Shown: positions 15,796 through 24,649, numbered from the stretch's first letter. The stretch: DNA of 44,817 nt from Planctomycetota bacterium (GCA_003670925.1 QWQG01000114.1:1-44817), one strand, 5' to 3'. Notes: a model not told the origin generated them from the sequence alone. Program-made: numbers and translations.

Positions 15796-17244
15796 CTACG
15801 CTTCCTCGTTTTCTTTTTTTAACTTCACGTCCGCTCCTTTCGTTCCAGCAAGAAACATCGTCCAGCGCTGTTCCATCCGGTCAGACCACTTAAAAAAATT
15901 GATGAATGGCCTCACAATGAAATCGTCTAGCATGGAATCCAGATAGCCACGTTCCCACGCAAAGCGATAGAGACGAGCACGCATGCTTGGCGACATCCGG
16001 CGATCCCAGACAGAACCCGAATCTGGCAGGTGATCCCCAAGGGCATTCTCCAGATTACTATAGTCTTTCAGCAACGACGGAGCACGCACCAATTGCAGCG
16101 TCCTGAGACACGCATGACCAATGATATGAATCAGCGGGATATAACGCAGTCCCAGACCAATCTCCACGACGATAATGCTGACCTGAATCAACGACGCATA
16201 GGACAGTGCGCTCTTCACGTCCGCTTGGACTCGGGCCGCCATCGCGGCGAAAACCATGGTGATCAGGCCTAAAGCCACCACCATGCCACACAGCAGCGGT
16301 GACAGTTCCAGCACCGGACTTACCCGTAACAGCAGAAACGCCCCAAGATGCACCGACAAGGCTCCATAAAATACAGCGCTCGACGGTGTCGGGCCTTCCA
16401 TCGCACGCGGTAACCACCCCGAAAACGGAACCAACGCGGATTTACCGGCTGCCGCAAATAGGAGCAATGAGCCCACCAGCAGTGCTTGGTTTTCGGTGAT
16501 TGTCGCGTGTCCGGCCGGCCAGTCGCCTTTCCCCATCAGCGTTTCGAAATCTCCGGAACCGGACAAATGATGCAGCGTCAAGGCGGCAATTAGAAAAGCG
16601 GCGTCCGCGACACGATACACAGACCAGACACGCAGACCATTCTGAACGGGTGCCGGTCGATCATGAAAAAAGGCGACAAGCAGAGCTGACGAAAGCCCGA
16701 CCAGTTCCCACCCCATGAACAGCGTCTCGATCGATCCTGCCAGCGATGAAATAATCATTCCCAGTTGAAAAATCGCATAATAAAGGAAGAACCGGTGATA
16801 GCCTTCTTCCAGATGTAGATAGCGAAAGGCAAACGCCCCAATGACCCCGCACAGGACAAAGGACATGATGGCAAACGGAATGCTCAACCGGTCAAAGACA
16901 AACTTCAACAGAAAATGAAATTGCCCGGTATGCGCGTCGTCGGTCGACTCTAACGCTCCAGGCGGTTGCATCTCAACATGAGGCGGAGCATGGGCTGATT
17001 CGGCAGCTACGTTGTTGAGCGACACCCAGTCGCCAAAGTCCAGCGGCACATTTCGAATATCCATGGTCAGCATATATGTCAAAATACAAAGTGCAGCGAT
17101 GAGCCCGCTTATACTGGATGCTTGCGCGTATCTTGAAACCGAACGCTCACTCAACGGAGTGCGAGACAGCGTCGCCAGCCCCAGCACTGCCAGTAAAGCT
17201 GCAGGACTGACGACCACCATGATTCCGGCAAAGAGGAGTAACAT
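15796..17244 (-). CDS. dabB: NuoL-like membrane subunit of the DAB inorganic-carbon system (DabB)
   Basis: The protein is a NuoL/antiporter-type polytopic subunit. Diagnostic stretches are '[19 protein letters not shown]', Leu-Phe-Met-Gly-Trp-Glu-Leu-Val-Gly with the conserved membrane Glu, and '[19 protein letters not shown]', followed by Tyr-Gly-Ala-Leu-Ser-Val-His-Leu-Gly typical of DabB. I set the start at the ATG at 17244 (482 residues) because the 36 bases up to the alternative ATG at 17280 are mostly a heptamer array and encode Asn-Leu-Lys-Ser-Gln-Ile-Ser, unlike a family N-terminus. DabB and DabA together take up CO2 or bicarbonate using cation gradients. It follows dabA by about 100 bases on the same strand. 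Confidence 0.9.
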   Translation of the reverse strand: MLLLFAGIMVVVSPAALLAVLGLATLSRTPLSERSVSRYAQASSISGLIAALCILTYMLTMDIRNVPLDFGDWVSLNNVAAESAHAPPHVEMQPPGALESTDDAHTGQFHFLLKFVFDRLSIPFAIMSFVLCGVIGAFAFRYLHLEEGYHRFFLYYAIFQLGMIISSLAGSIETLFMGWELVGLSSALLVAFFHDRPAPVQNGLRVWSVYRVADAAFLIAALTLHHLSGSGDFETLMGKGDWPAGHATITENQALLVGSLLLFAAAGKSALVPFSGWLPRAMEGPTPSSAVFYGALSVHLGAFLLLRVSPVLELSPLLCGMVVALGLITMVFAAMAARVQADVKSALSYASLIQVSIIVVEIGLGLRYIPLIHIIGHACLRTLQLVRAPSLLKDYSNLENALGDHLPDSGSVWDRRMSPSMRARLYRFAWERGYLDSMLDDFIVRPFINFFKWSDRMEQRWTMFLAGTKGADVKLKKENEEA

Positions 17245-17248
17245 AGAG

Positions 17249-17269
17249 GAGATTTGAGATTTGAGATTT
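17249..17269 (-). repeat. Heptamer array, 3 copies of AAATCTC (minus strand)
   Basis: Three perfect copies (GAGATTT on the plus strand) end 4 bases before the preferred start codon of dabB at 17244. If the longer start at 17280 is used, the array would be translated. It is the second such array inside this operon. Confidence 0.85.
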
Positions 17270-17344
17270 GAAATGCACATTGCCCAATGTGCGTTCGTGC
17301 CGTATCAAAACTTGATTTGGGGGTAGGCCACGCGCTATCGCAGA

Positions 17345-20300
17345 CTAAATCCCATTCTTTCCCTGAATGAGGGCAAATGGCATATTGTCGCGCCAGCCGC
17401 GGTACCATTCGAGCGAACTTTCAGCTGTCGCAATTTCAGTCGTTGATGGCTGATAATCCACAAACTCTCCTTTGACGAATCTTTGGATGCGACTGGTATT
17501 GGGATCCAAGACGGCCAGTTGGGCCCATTCGTTGCGGCAGATTCGCCCCACAGTGGGATCCTGATCCATAATTCGCAGCATGGCTTCCGGCGTAGATTCG
17601 ATGATAAACAGTAAACGTACAGGTTCGTGGATATCGACGCCTTGCCACGGCAACCCCGTGCGCAGATCGCTGGCAGCGCCATCCATGACACCCAGCAACG
17701 ACGTGATGTTGTGGGGCAACTTGGTACCGCAACCCCAGCCACGCGTATCAATTGCCGAGAGTGTATACAGCATGTTGATTCCTTCGCAGACCGGGATGAC
17801 GGCAGCCAGAATGCGTGCAAGGATTATCGATGTCTCCGTATCCTGACTGGCATCGTACGACATCATAAAAGAGCGTCGATCCAGATACAGGCCGCGGACT
17901 CGACTGCGTCGTCCCACAAAGCAGACGGCATTGGTGGAATTTCCGTACTCCGGTCGCGTCTGAGCCAGATCTTCAGTGCGATCATCCACATGTTGGAGAG
18001 CTTCTGCAGGCGAAAAATCGAGTGGGGCCGTTTCAAATCGACGACAGCGTTCGTGTGCATTGCGTTCCGCGACACGTCCAAATATGTCGACGGCCAAATG
18101 CAGTTGACGCATGTGTGAGGCCGGTAATAACTCCAGATCAAAGAACTTGACAACCTCCGTCGCCGTATTGTGCAGGCCGCCGAGAAAGCGTGTTTCTTCA
18201 GGCACCTCTAGGCCACGCGCCAGTAATTGCCGCCGGACGCGTGGATCATTCAGCATCGCCGCCATCGCGCGGGCATTGGCGCCGCCCCGACTTCCGGAAC
18301 AAGCACCGCAGTGATATGCCGATTCATGCGGGTTGTTCAGACAATCGGAACCATGCCCCAAGATGATGACCAACGGGGCAAAGCCGGACGTCAGTCCGAT
18401 ATCGCGTAATCCACGTTCTGACATGTTGACCATTTCGGACAGCATGAAACCAATCCCGTCATTATCTGGCCCCGCTGGTGTGCCCTCCGGACGCTCAAGC
18501 CGCAGCCTAGTAATCTGGGGCGGAGCCACAAACCCTCGCGCGGTGCGATGCATTTTGGCCGTGAGACGCGGAAACAGAATGCGTCCGACCAAAGGTACCG
18601 TAAACAGGGGCCCCAACAACGCCGTGAGCACGGCTCCCATGAGAGAACCGCGGGTCCCTGTATTAAAACGGTGTGTCGCTGTACCCAAGAGTTGTCTGGC
18701 ACGGGCACGCTGCCGACCAGAATCTGTCAACGCATAAACCACGTCTTCAACCATCCAGTACTTCGGTTGCACAACGACTGGACACAGTGCCGTATAGTGC
18801 GCTTCTCCAGCACCTCGATAGTACATTGGGACGCCAAAAAATCCCGCATTTGCATACGTTTCTACGTCCGGTGCGACTTCTTCAATATGCCGCCGGAATG
18901 ATTCTTCGCGAGCGTCAATGCAGGTAATCACCTGCAGTTGGGATACCTTAGGAGAAATCAGCGGCTGGCTCGCGCGGATCGCGACGGAATCCAACGCGTG
19001 CTTCATTAATTTTCTCTCGAACGCCAGATGAAACACGCGCCGCCGCTCGAATGAAGAAAAAATTTCGACGGCGTGTACAAGTTCCTGCCATTGTGCATCT
19101 GAAAGATCCGCAATCGTCCGTGGCGTCCAGCCATGCAACTGCGCAAGTTGCAGCAGCGGAAATGCACGTTGTTCGACCGTCACAACGGCCCCATTTTCCG
19201 AATGCTGAGTGGCCATAAATTCGCGTAGGCGATCTAGGGGGCCCGTATAACCGAGCGTTTCTCGCGACAGCCATTTCAAGGCGTATCGTTCTAGAATCAA
19301 TCGAATCGCCAAGAATTCGATCAGCGTGCCATGTCGCGACGGGATGTAAACACGGTCCGGACGCTCTTCCGTTTGCCAGATCATGCCCGCCCAGCCGCGA
19401 AGCGCGAGGAGTGAACCTCGTACGAAATTCTCCTTTTCGTGCGGTGCAATCCCGAGTAGAGTCAATGATTCTTCCAACGACTCAAGGGCGGTCATCCCAG
19501 CCTCGTGAATCCGCTGCACTTCCGCAGCGACAGGCCGCAGCCAACGTTTTGAAAAAAAACCACCCGAACTGAAAAGGGACAGAAATGCTTGAAAGAACCC
19601 CGTACCTCGCTGTGGCAGCTTCCACTGCGCATATCCTTGGTCAAGGAATACGGAACAAAACCGAATCAGCACTTCATGCACAAGTTGGTCACTGTCTTCG
19701 CTCGAGATGGCAAGCAGTCGATCCCGGTGGCGAACCTGTGGTTTGCGTCCTTGGTGACCGTTCGCCGTTCGTTGGATGCGTGTTCGTAAAAGTCGCCACA
19801 GCAACGCCAGACTGACGGTTTCCCAGACGCTTTCGTCGAGTGGCCCTGATCCGCCGAGCAATGTTCGCGGGATCGCGTTTTGCACGACATCCATGAGTTC
19901 ATCGGTGGAATTCAACTTTGAGGCAGACGCGGAAACAGGGAACTCGTTTGAAACCCATTGGCGCGTAGAGCCAATCATGCTTTCCCGCACGCCATGAGAT
20001 GTCTCAATGCGAAATCGCTGAATGGCATCTGTTTCCGCAATCATCCAGCGAAGTTCATGCTCTGTTCCCGGATTGATCGAATGCTGGAGCATGCTCTGCC
20101 GCAGACTCGCATGCCGCACAAGTCCGCCAATCGTGTAGTCTCCGTCAAAGCCAGACTCTTCCGCCAGGATTTCATTCAGGCCGTCAACCGTGATGCGCCC
20201 CCGCGCCATCTTGTCGCGATACGATGCTTCCGGCAGAAATGGGTGACAGCCGAATACTTCGCCAACTTGCCGTAATGCCTCGATGAACGGCCGATCTTCC

Positions 20301-20425
20301 ATGCCCTGCAACGGATTTAAGAATGCGAACGCCGTAATGGGCCCCTGCAATGGAAGCAGTTCGGCCAACCGACGGACGAGCTGTTCCGTGGATTCAACGG
20401 CAGTCGTTACGGGCATAATTGTCAT
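17345..20425 (-). CDS. dabA: DabA (DUF2309/UPF0753), zinc subunit of the DAB bicarbonate system
   Basis: The 1026-residue protein matches DabA, a beta-carbonic-anhydrase-like subunit that converts CO2 to bicarbonate vectorially when partnered with DabB. All four zinc/active-site residues are visible: Cys502 and Asp504 in Cys-Ile-Asp-Ala-Arg-Glu-Glu-Ser, His691 in Leu-Gly-His-Gly-Ser, and Cys706 in Tyr-His-Cys-Gly-Ala-Cys-Ser-Gly. Spacings (2 and 15) equal those I recall for Halothiobacillus DabA (C351/D353, H524/C539). The N-terminal region 'QGPITAFAFLNPLQGMEDRP' is also typical. It is the first gene of the operon; an ATG three codons in is an alternative start. Length is at the long end of the family. 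Confidence 0.95.
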   Translation of the reverse strand: MTIMPVTTAVESTEQLVRRLAELLPLQGPITAFAFLNPLQGMEDRPFIEALRQVGEVFGCHPFLPEASYRDKMARGRITVDGLNEILAEESGFDGDYTIGGLVRHASLRQSMLQHSINPGTEHELRWMIAETDAIQRFRIETSHGVRESMIGSTRQWVSNEFPVSASASKLNSTDELMDVVQNAIPRTLLGGSGPLDESVWETVSLALLWRLLRTRIQRTANGHQGRKPQVRHRDRLLAISSEDSDQLVHEVLIRFCSVFLDQGYAQWKLPQRGTGFFQAFLSLFSSGGFFSKRWLRPVAAEVQRIHEAGMTALESLEESLTLLGIAPHEKENFVRGSLLALRGWAGMIWQTEERPDRVYIPSRHGTLIEFLAIRLILERYALKWLSRETLGYTGPLDRLREFMATQHSENGAVVTVEQRAFPLLQLAQLHGWTPRTIADLSDAQWQELVHAVEIFSSFERRRVFHLAFERKLMKHALDSVAIRASQPLISPKVSQLQVITCIDAREESFRRHIEEVAPDVETYANAGFFGVPMYYRGAGEAHYTALCPVVVQPKYWMVEDVVYALTDSGRQRARARQLLGTATHRFNTGTRGSLMGAVLTALLGPLFTVPLVGRILFPRLTAKMHRTARGFVAPPQITRLRLERPEGTPAGPDNDGIGFMLSEMVNMSERGLRDIGLTSGFAPLVIILGHGSDCLNNPHESAYHCGACSGSRGGANARAMAAMLNDPRVRRQLLARGLEVPEETRFLGGLHNTATEVVKFFDLELLPASHMRQLHLAVDIFGRVAERNAHERCRRFETAPLDFSPAEALQHVDDRTEDLAQTRPEYGNSTNAVCFVGRRSRVRGLYLDRRSFMMSYDASQDTETSIILARILAAVIPVCEGINMLYTLSAIDTRGWGCGTKLPHNITSLLGVMDGAASDLRTGLPWQGVDIHEPVRLLFIIESTPEAMLRIMDQDPTVGRICRNEWAQLAVLDPNTSRIQRFVKGEFVDYQPSTTEIATAESSLEWYRGWRDNMPFALIQGKNGI

Positions 20426-20733
20426 CCATGTCTAAGATTTTTCGTGAGGCACGCGGCGGAGAATTTCTTCCCTAGTCCGTAGCGGAATTCGCAAGAATTC
20501 AGAGCCTCCCTGAATTCTTGGGAATTCAGCTACGGTACATTCTTTTCTGCCGCTCACCTTGACGGAATGGTGCTGCCGGGATATGGATTGAGTTGTCTAA
20601 GCCAACTCCGCAGCCTCGGGCGAATTACACCGCCATTGAGAACGGCGTGCAACAAGAAGCCGCGGACGACTTTGGTTTGCGGTTCAACGCGAATGCCACA
20701 AGCTGACGCTAAAAAGCGGCAGGATCCGGTGAA
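20426..20733. other. Intergenic region upstream of dabA, with a large palindrome
   Basis: It holds the 59-base imperfect palindrome listed separately and otherwise no gene I can support. It must contain the dabA promoter on the minus strand; no convincing -35/-10 pair was found by eye. Confidence 0.5.
20477..20535. repeat. REP-like imperfect palindrome, 26-base arms
   Basis: Arms 20477-20502 and 20510-20535 pair at 24 of 26 positions around a 7-base loop (AGCCTCC). The inner 11 bases of each arm (CAAGAATTCAG and its complement) are perfect and the outer CCGTAGC/GCTACGG pair is also perfect. There is no T-run on either side, so it does not look like a terminator. It resembles dispersed GAATTC-containing palindromes I associate with planctomycete genomes. 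Confidence 0.85.
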
Positions 20734-21042
20734 CTACGCACGGCCGCGAAGCGGTGGCGGGCGACAACCTCGCATCTCGACGCAATCGCGATCAACCGAC
20801 AGCGAATCGGTTGGCAGAAAGTTCCAGAGCACACTGCAGGCAAATCCCGGCGGATGCTGCAAATCTAGGAATACTCGATGCTTGTCAATCTCAAGTCGCG
20901 AAATTGATTCCGCGTCTTCGGCAGGCGCATCCTCAAGCACACAGGTTGAACTGGAACAGTCTTTACAACACGTCGCACACTCAAGCAATCCCACGGGGAA
21001 CATGAGCGTCACGGCAGTCAAGATGTGCAGAAACTGAAGCAT
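20734..21042 (-). CDS. Possible small secreted Cys-containing protein
   Basis: The 102-residue frame starts with a hydrophobic signal-like stretch (LQFLHILTAVTLMFPVGLL) followed by Glu-Cys-Ala-Thr-Cys-Cys-Lys-Asp-Cys and another Cys six residues on, then a polar acidic part. A short secreted family in planctomycetes has the same plan of hydrophobic leader plus Cys cluster, but I recall it only loosely. AAGAGG sits just before the ATG, almost too close to serve as a ribosome site. The C-terminal third is low in recognisable structure and may be out of the true frame. Overlapping plus-strand frames look like shadows. Confidence 0.45.
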   Translation of the reverse strand: MLQFLHILTAVTLMFPVGLLECATCCKDCSSSTCVLEDAPAEDAESISRLEIDKHRVFLDLQHPPGFACSVLWNFLPTDSLSVDRDCVEMRGCRPPPLRGRA

Positions 21043-21165
21043 ACCTCTTGATTCTTCCGAAAAACATCATCCTTTGTCAAGCCGCTTCTCAGTGAACCCC
21101 ACTTTATTGTAAAATCTAACGGTTACATAAAGTTGGCAGTGAGATGGCTGCGTTCACCCTGAAAG

Positions 21166-22554
21166 ATGAATATGCACGCCGCAGCTTGCGCGAGGAATCA
21201 CAGGTTGAACGTCATTCTTGACCCCGATTGGGCTTGGAGCGAATTCCAGTCTACTCCGGAGACGACATGGAATATCCGCACGGCGGCCCACTTGTTTCGC
21301 CGCGCTGGTTTCGGAGCCACGCAGCATGAATTGACGGTGGCCGTTGCCAAAACGCCGGCTGCTGTGGTCGATGAGTTATTGACCGGGCCGGAGTTGGAAA
21401 CGTTTCAGCTTGAAATGAAATCGTTGTCGCATGCGGCGCTCGCGACGGGCAACGTCAAACAACTCTCCGCTTGGTGGGTGTATCGGATGCTCAGCACGCC
21501 GATGCAGTTACTTGAAAAGACGACCCTCTTCTGGCATGGGCACTTTGCGACGAGTGCAGAAAAAGTCGCTGATGGAAGGCTGATGCTGACCCAGAATGAG
21601 CTACTTCGCGCGTTTGCGTTTGGCGACTTTTCAAAATTATTGTTGGCGATATCACGCGATCCAGCCATGCTGGTGTATCTCGATTCCGTGACGAATCGTA
21701 AATCGCATCCCAACGAAAATTATGCCCGCGAAATCATGGAGTTGTTTTGTCTGGGTGAAGGGAATTATTCGGAGACGGATATTCGTGAGTTGGCGCGATG
21801 CTTCACGGGCTGGGAAATTCGTCGCGATGAATTTCGATTTAATCGTTATCAGCACGACGAAGGTGAAAAAACAATTCTTGCTCAGACGGGAAACTTTGGC
21901 GGCGAAGATGGCGTTAGGATCGTATTGGCACAAGATGCCGCTCCGGAGTTCATTGCCTCAAAACTTGTACGCTACTTTGTCATGGACGAACCGTCACCGA
22001 CCGCTGCATTGATCGCTCCGCTGGCTAAAGAACTACGCAACTCCGGCATGCTGATTCAGCCCGTGCTCCGCAGAATCTTCACCAGTAACTTGTTCTATTC
22101 GCCACATGCTGTGGGTCGCAAAGTCCGCTCCCCAGTTGAACTGGCTGTCGGCTTGCTCCGCAGTCTGGAAGGTTCCACCAACACATTTGACCTTGCCGAA
22201 GAAATGCTGACGCTCGGCCAAGGGCTGTTGTATCCGCCCAGCGTCAAAGGCTGGGACGGGGGCCGCACATGGATTAATTCCTCCACGTTGCTGGGACGGT
22301 CAAATCTGGTCCGCACGCTCATCACGAATGACAAGACGCGGTTTGGAAAGACAACGCTCAAGCAATATCTGGCGACTCAGAAAGTCACCAATCCGCGAAT
22401 GGTCATTGATTACCTTGAAACCGTGCTTTTCGCAGTTCCGATTCCAGAGGCAGCCAAGGCACAAGTGGAAGCACTCATGAAATCTGGCAACGATGGCAGT
22501 CTCATCGAGGGATTGCATGCGTTGTGTACCATACCCGAGTTTCAGCTTGGGTAG
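21166..22554 (+). CDS. DUF1800 family protein
   Basis: The 462-residue protein carries the DUF1800 signature: 'AHLFRRAGFGATQHEL' near the N-terminus, then 'TTLFWHGHFATSAEKV' about 100 residues on, Asn-Glu-Asn-Tyr-Ala-Arg-Glu-Ile-Met-Glu-Leu-Phe at about 183-194, and 'PPSVKGWDGGRTWINSSTLL' near the end. DUF1800 and DUF1501 genes form a conserved pair in planctomycetes and other bacteria and are thought to handle secreted polymers, but no reaction is established. No signal peptide is seen. The DUF1501 gene follows after 45 bases, and co-transcription is very likely. Confidence 0.95.
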   Translation: MNMHAAACARNHRLNVILDPDWAWSEFQSTPETTWNIRTAAHLFRRAGFGATQHELTVAVAKTPAAVVDELLTGPELETFQLEMKSLSHAALATGNVKQLSAWWVYRMLSTPMQLLEKTTLFWHGHFATSAEKVADGRLMLTQNELLRAFAFGDFSKLLLAISRDPAMLVYLDSVTNRKSHPNENYAREIMELFCLGEGNYSETDIRELARCFTGWEIRRDEFRFNRYQHDEGEKTILAQTGNFGGEDGVRIVLAQDAAPEFIASKLVRYFVMDEPSPTAALIAPLAKELRNSGMLIQPVLRRIFTSNLFYSPHAVGRKVRSPVELAVGLLRSLEGSTNTFDLAEEMLTLGQGLLYPPSVKGWDGGRTWINSSTLLGRSNLVRTLITNDKTRFGKTTLKQYLATQKVTNPRMVIDYLETVLFAVPIPEAAKAQVEALMKSGNDGSLIEGLHALCTIPEFQLG

Positions 22555-22599
22555 GCTCACTTGTACAACGACGGATATCTGCTTTCAGGAATCATTCTT

Positions 22600-23835
22600 A
22601 TGTCCCACTTTTCACGCCGCAACTTTCTACGATCCTCAGCGGCGGGGTCAGCCGTCCTCACATTCGGCGGTCTTGCGCCATCCGCATTGCAGGCAGCGGC
22701 GGAACAGAGCAAGTCGGAACGCATTCTGGTGGTCATCGAACTCCAGGGCGGGAACGATGGATTGAACACCGTCATTCCGGTTGGCGACGAAACTTATCGT
22801 AAGCTGCGCTCGAAACTGGCGATTGCCAAAAATGATTCGCTGGAGATCAGTGATGGCCTGGCGTTCCATTCATCTTTGCGAGGTTTCGCCGATCTACTGG
22901 AAGCCGGACGACTGGCCGTCATTCAGGGGGTCGGTTATCCCGATCCCAACCGTTCGCATTTCGAATCCATGGACATCTGGCACACCTGTCAGCGGAAGGA
23001 TGAAAATCGCACCGACGGCTGGCTGGGACGTCTGCTCGAACAAACTCCGGATGCCGGCGTTGGCGACCCGAGCGCATTGCATCTTGGACATGACAAGCAG
23101 CCGTTCGCGTTCATGTCACGCAAGGTGCGTGTACCATCGATTCGATCGCTGGAACAGTTTCATTTGCAGGGCACCGAAGACGCTCAGTTCCGCCAGGCCG
23201 TACAGGAATTGACCGACGCCCGGCGAGGTGACAGCAACGATTTGCTCAACTTCGTGCAATCCAGCACCAGCTCCGCGATTTCTGCCAGCGAACGATTGAG
23301 CTCATCCGTGAAGTCCTATTCATCAAGCGTCACGTATCCGCAGAACGGACTGGGCGAACAACTGCAGACCGTCGCCAAACTCATCAGCTCGGGGCTGAAG
23401 ACATCGGTCTACTACGTGACGCTGAACGGCTTTGATACACACTCACAACAACCCGATGCGCATGCCGGGCTGCTGCGTCAACTGGGAGATTCGGTCAAGG
23501 CATTTCTGGAAGACATCGATCAATTGAAGCATTCCGATCGTGTGGCCTTGATGTGCTTCAGTGAATTCGGTCGCCGCGTCGAAGAAAACGCCAGCGCGGG
23601 AACAGATCACGGGACGGCCGGACCGATGTTCATGGCTGGCGCAATGGTCAAGCCGGGCCTGTTTGGCGAACTTCCTAGCTTGAGCAATCTGCAGGACGGC
23701 GATCTGCGACACCACACCGACTTTCGGCAGGTCTACGCGGCTGTCATCCAAAACTGGTTCCAGTGCGAAGCGGAACCGATCCTCAAGGGTCAGTACAATG
23801 CAGTAGACCTATTTGCAACCATGGATAAACAGTAA
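22600..23835 (+). CDS. DUF1501 family protein, Tat-exported
   Basis: The start is placed at the ATG at 22600 (411 residues) because it opens directly on a twin-arginine signal, Ser-Arg-Arg-Asn-Phe-Leu-Arg-Ser, with an Ala-rich hydrophobic core and an Ala-Leu-Gln-Ala-Ala-Ala cleavage region; AGGAA lies upstream. A TTG at 22561 would add 13 residues before the Tat motif. Family motifs are 'LVVIELQGGNDGLNTVIP' (Val-Ile-Glu-Leu-Gln-Gly-Gly-Asn-Asp-Gly-Leu), 'NRSHFESMDIWHT', 'GFDTHSQQ', and 'FSEFGRRVEENASAGTDHG'. The fold is related to the alkaline phosphatase/sulfatase superfamily. It partners the upstream DUF1800 gene. Confidence 0.95.
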   Translation: MSHFSRRNFLRSSAAGSAVLTFGGLAPSALQAAAEQSKSERILVVIELQGGNDGLNTVIPVGDETYRKLRSKLAIAKNDSLEISDGLAFHSSLRGFADLLEAGRLAVIQGVGYPDPNRSHFESMDIWHTCQRKDENRTDGWLGRLLEQTPDAGVGDPSALHLGHDKQPFAFMSRKVRVPSIRSLEQFHLQGTEDAQFRQAVQELTDARRGDSNDLLNFVQSSTSSAISASERLSSSVKSYSSSVTYPQNGLGEQLQTVAKLISSGLKTSVYYVTLNGFDTHSQQPDAHAGLLRQLGDSVKAFLEDIDQLKHSDRVALMCFSEFGRRVEENASAGTDHGTAGPMFMAGAMVKPGLFGELPSLSNLQDGDLRHHTDFRQVYAAVIQNWFQCEAEPILKGQYNAVDLFATMDKQ

Positions 23836-23855
23836 CAACCACAGGAATACAGGCT

Positions 23856-24108
23856 TCAGCATCGATTATTCCAGTGTGAGTTTTCGATTTTTGTAAAAGC
23901 GATCAGATCGTGACCATCCAGCAACATCGTACCGAGCAATGGATGTACTCTTTAGGCCGTGTCGTTCAATTTCCTTGAGGGGAACGACCAATCCGCCATT
24001 GAACGCAGGATCCACCTCGGCAAGAACGGTTGATTTTTGTCCATTGGCTTCCTTACCGACCTGAATCTAAAGCAGAGCGCTGAAGACATCATCAACAATG
24101 CCGCGCAT
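23856..24108 (-). pseudogene. Decayed clan AA (retropepsin-like) aspartic protease
   Basis: On the minus strand, an ATG at 24108 opens Met-Arg-Gly-Ile-Val-Asp-Asp, interrupted by an in-frame TAG at 24067-24069, then continues 'TVLAEVDPAFNGGLVVPLKE' and Ile-Glu-Arg-His-Gly-Leu. The frame then shifts and ends Leu-Gly-Thr-Met-Leu-Leu-Asp-Gly-His-Asp-Leu-Ile-Ala-Phe before a stop at 23856. Bacterial clan AA proteases have Asp-Thr-Gly/Ala-Phe-Asn-Gly at the active site and end Leu-Leu-Gly-x-x-Leu-Leu-x-Gly-x-x-Leu, exactly this order. Here the motif reads Asp-Pro-Ala, roughly 30-40 central residues are missing, and there is a stop and a frameshift. The gene is dead by three independent lesions. 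Confidence 0.75.
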
Positions 24109-24140
24109 TCAACATCGCCACAAATATAAATAGCTGCCGT

Positions 24141-24479
24141 GTGGCCGACTCGAAGAGTGTGCGTCAATCGGTCAGGAAATGTATCGATCGCCTAGTGTGT
24201 CTTGCGGCAGCAAGCTGGTCGTATGATGTGTCCTCGGATCGCCTTGAAGAGTTCTGTGGTCTGAAGATTGGTGATACAGCGATTCGTGAGATTTCTCAGC
24301 GTCGTGGCGCCGCAATGAATGCGTGGCAGAACTCCGATCCGGAAGCATGTCGTGAGTTTCGTGAGTCCGATGGTGAAGTAGAATTCACAACCGACGGAAC
24401 GAGCGTAAACACGACAGAAGGCTGGCGGGAAACGAAGCAGTGGCTGGATGCTGGCCGCAGCAACCACTGGACCATCTGA
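24141..24479 (+). pseudogene. ISKra4-type transposase fragment
   Basis: About 98 residues match the N-terminal/central part of ISKra4-family transposases: 'RLVCLAAASWSYDVSSDRLE', Glu-Phe-Cys-Gly-Leu, 'IREISQRRGAAMNAWQNSDP', and Glu-Phe-Thr-Thr-Asp-Gly-Thr-Ser-Val-Asn-Thr-Thr-Glu-Gly-Trp-Arg-Glu. After Trp-Arg-Glu (about 24433) the sequence leaves the family and stops 15 codons later. A whole transposase would be three to four times longer, and no terminal inverted repeats are visible, so this is a remnant. It lies next to the decayed aspartic protease, together forming a degraded island. Confidence 0.8.
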
Positions 24480-24635
24480 TCAGTTCTGGAAGTCAGCCAT
24501 TCCAGTCATACCACCCCGAAGCCGCTCATACCAGTTGCACACTGGCCGCCCCAGTTTCAAATGTGCCCAGCCAGCGCTTCTGCATCTCCCTGCCGTACAT
24601 GAAAGCTTGCGTAGGCGGCGTTTCCGCAGTACCTT

Positions 24636-24649
24636 GGACATTCTTGTCC
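24636..24649 (-). repeat. Palindromic repeat GGACAAGAATGTCC, copy 1 (inverted)
   Basis: Read on the minus strand this is the same core as the copies at 24769 and 36304. The element has 5-base arms (GGACA/TGTCC) around a 4-base loop. Confidence 0.75.

Noticed and set aside
20567-21037. 156-residue plus-strand frame
   Set aside because: It is antisense to the small Cys-cluster frame, Arg/Ser-rich with no domain or plausible start.
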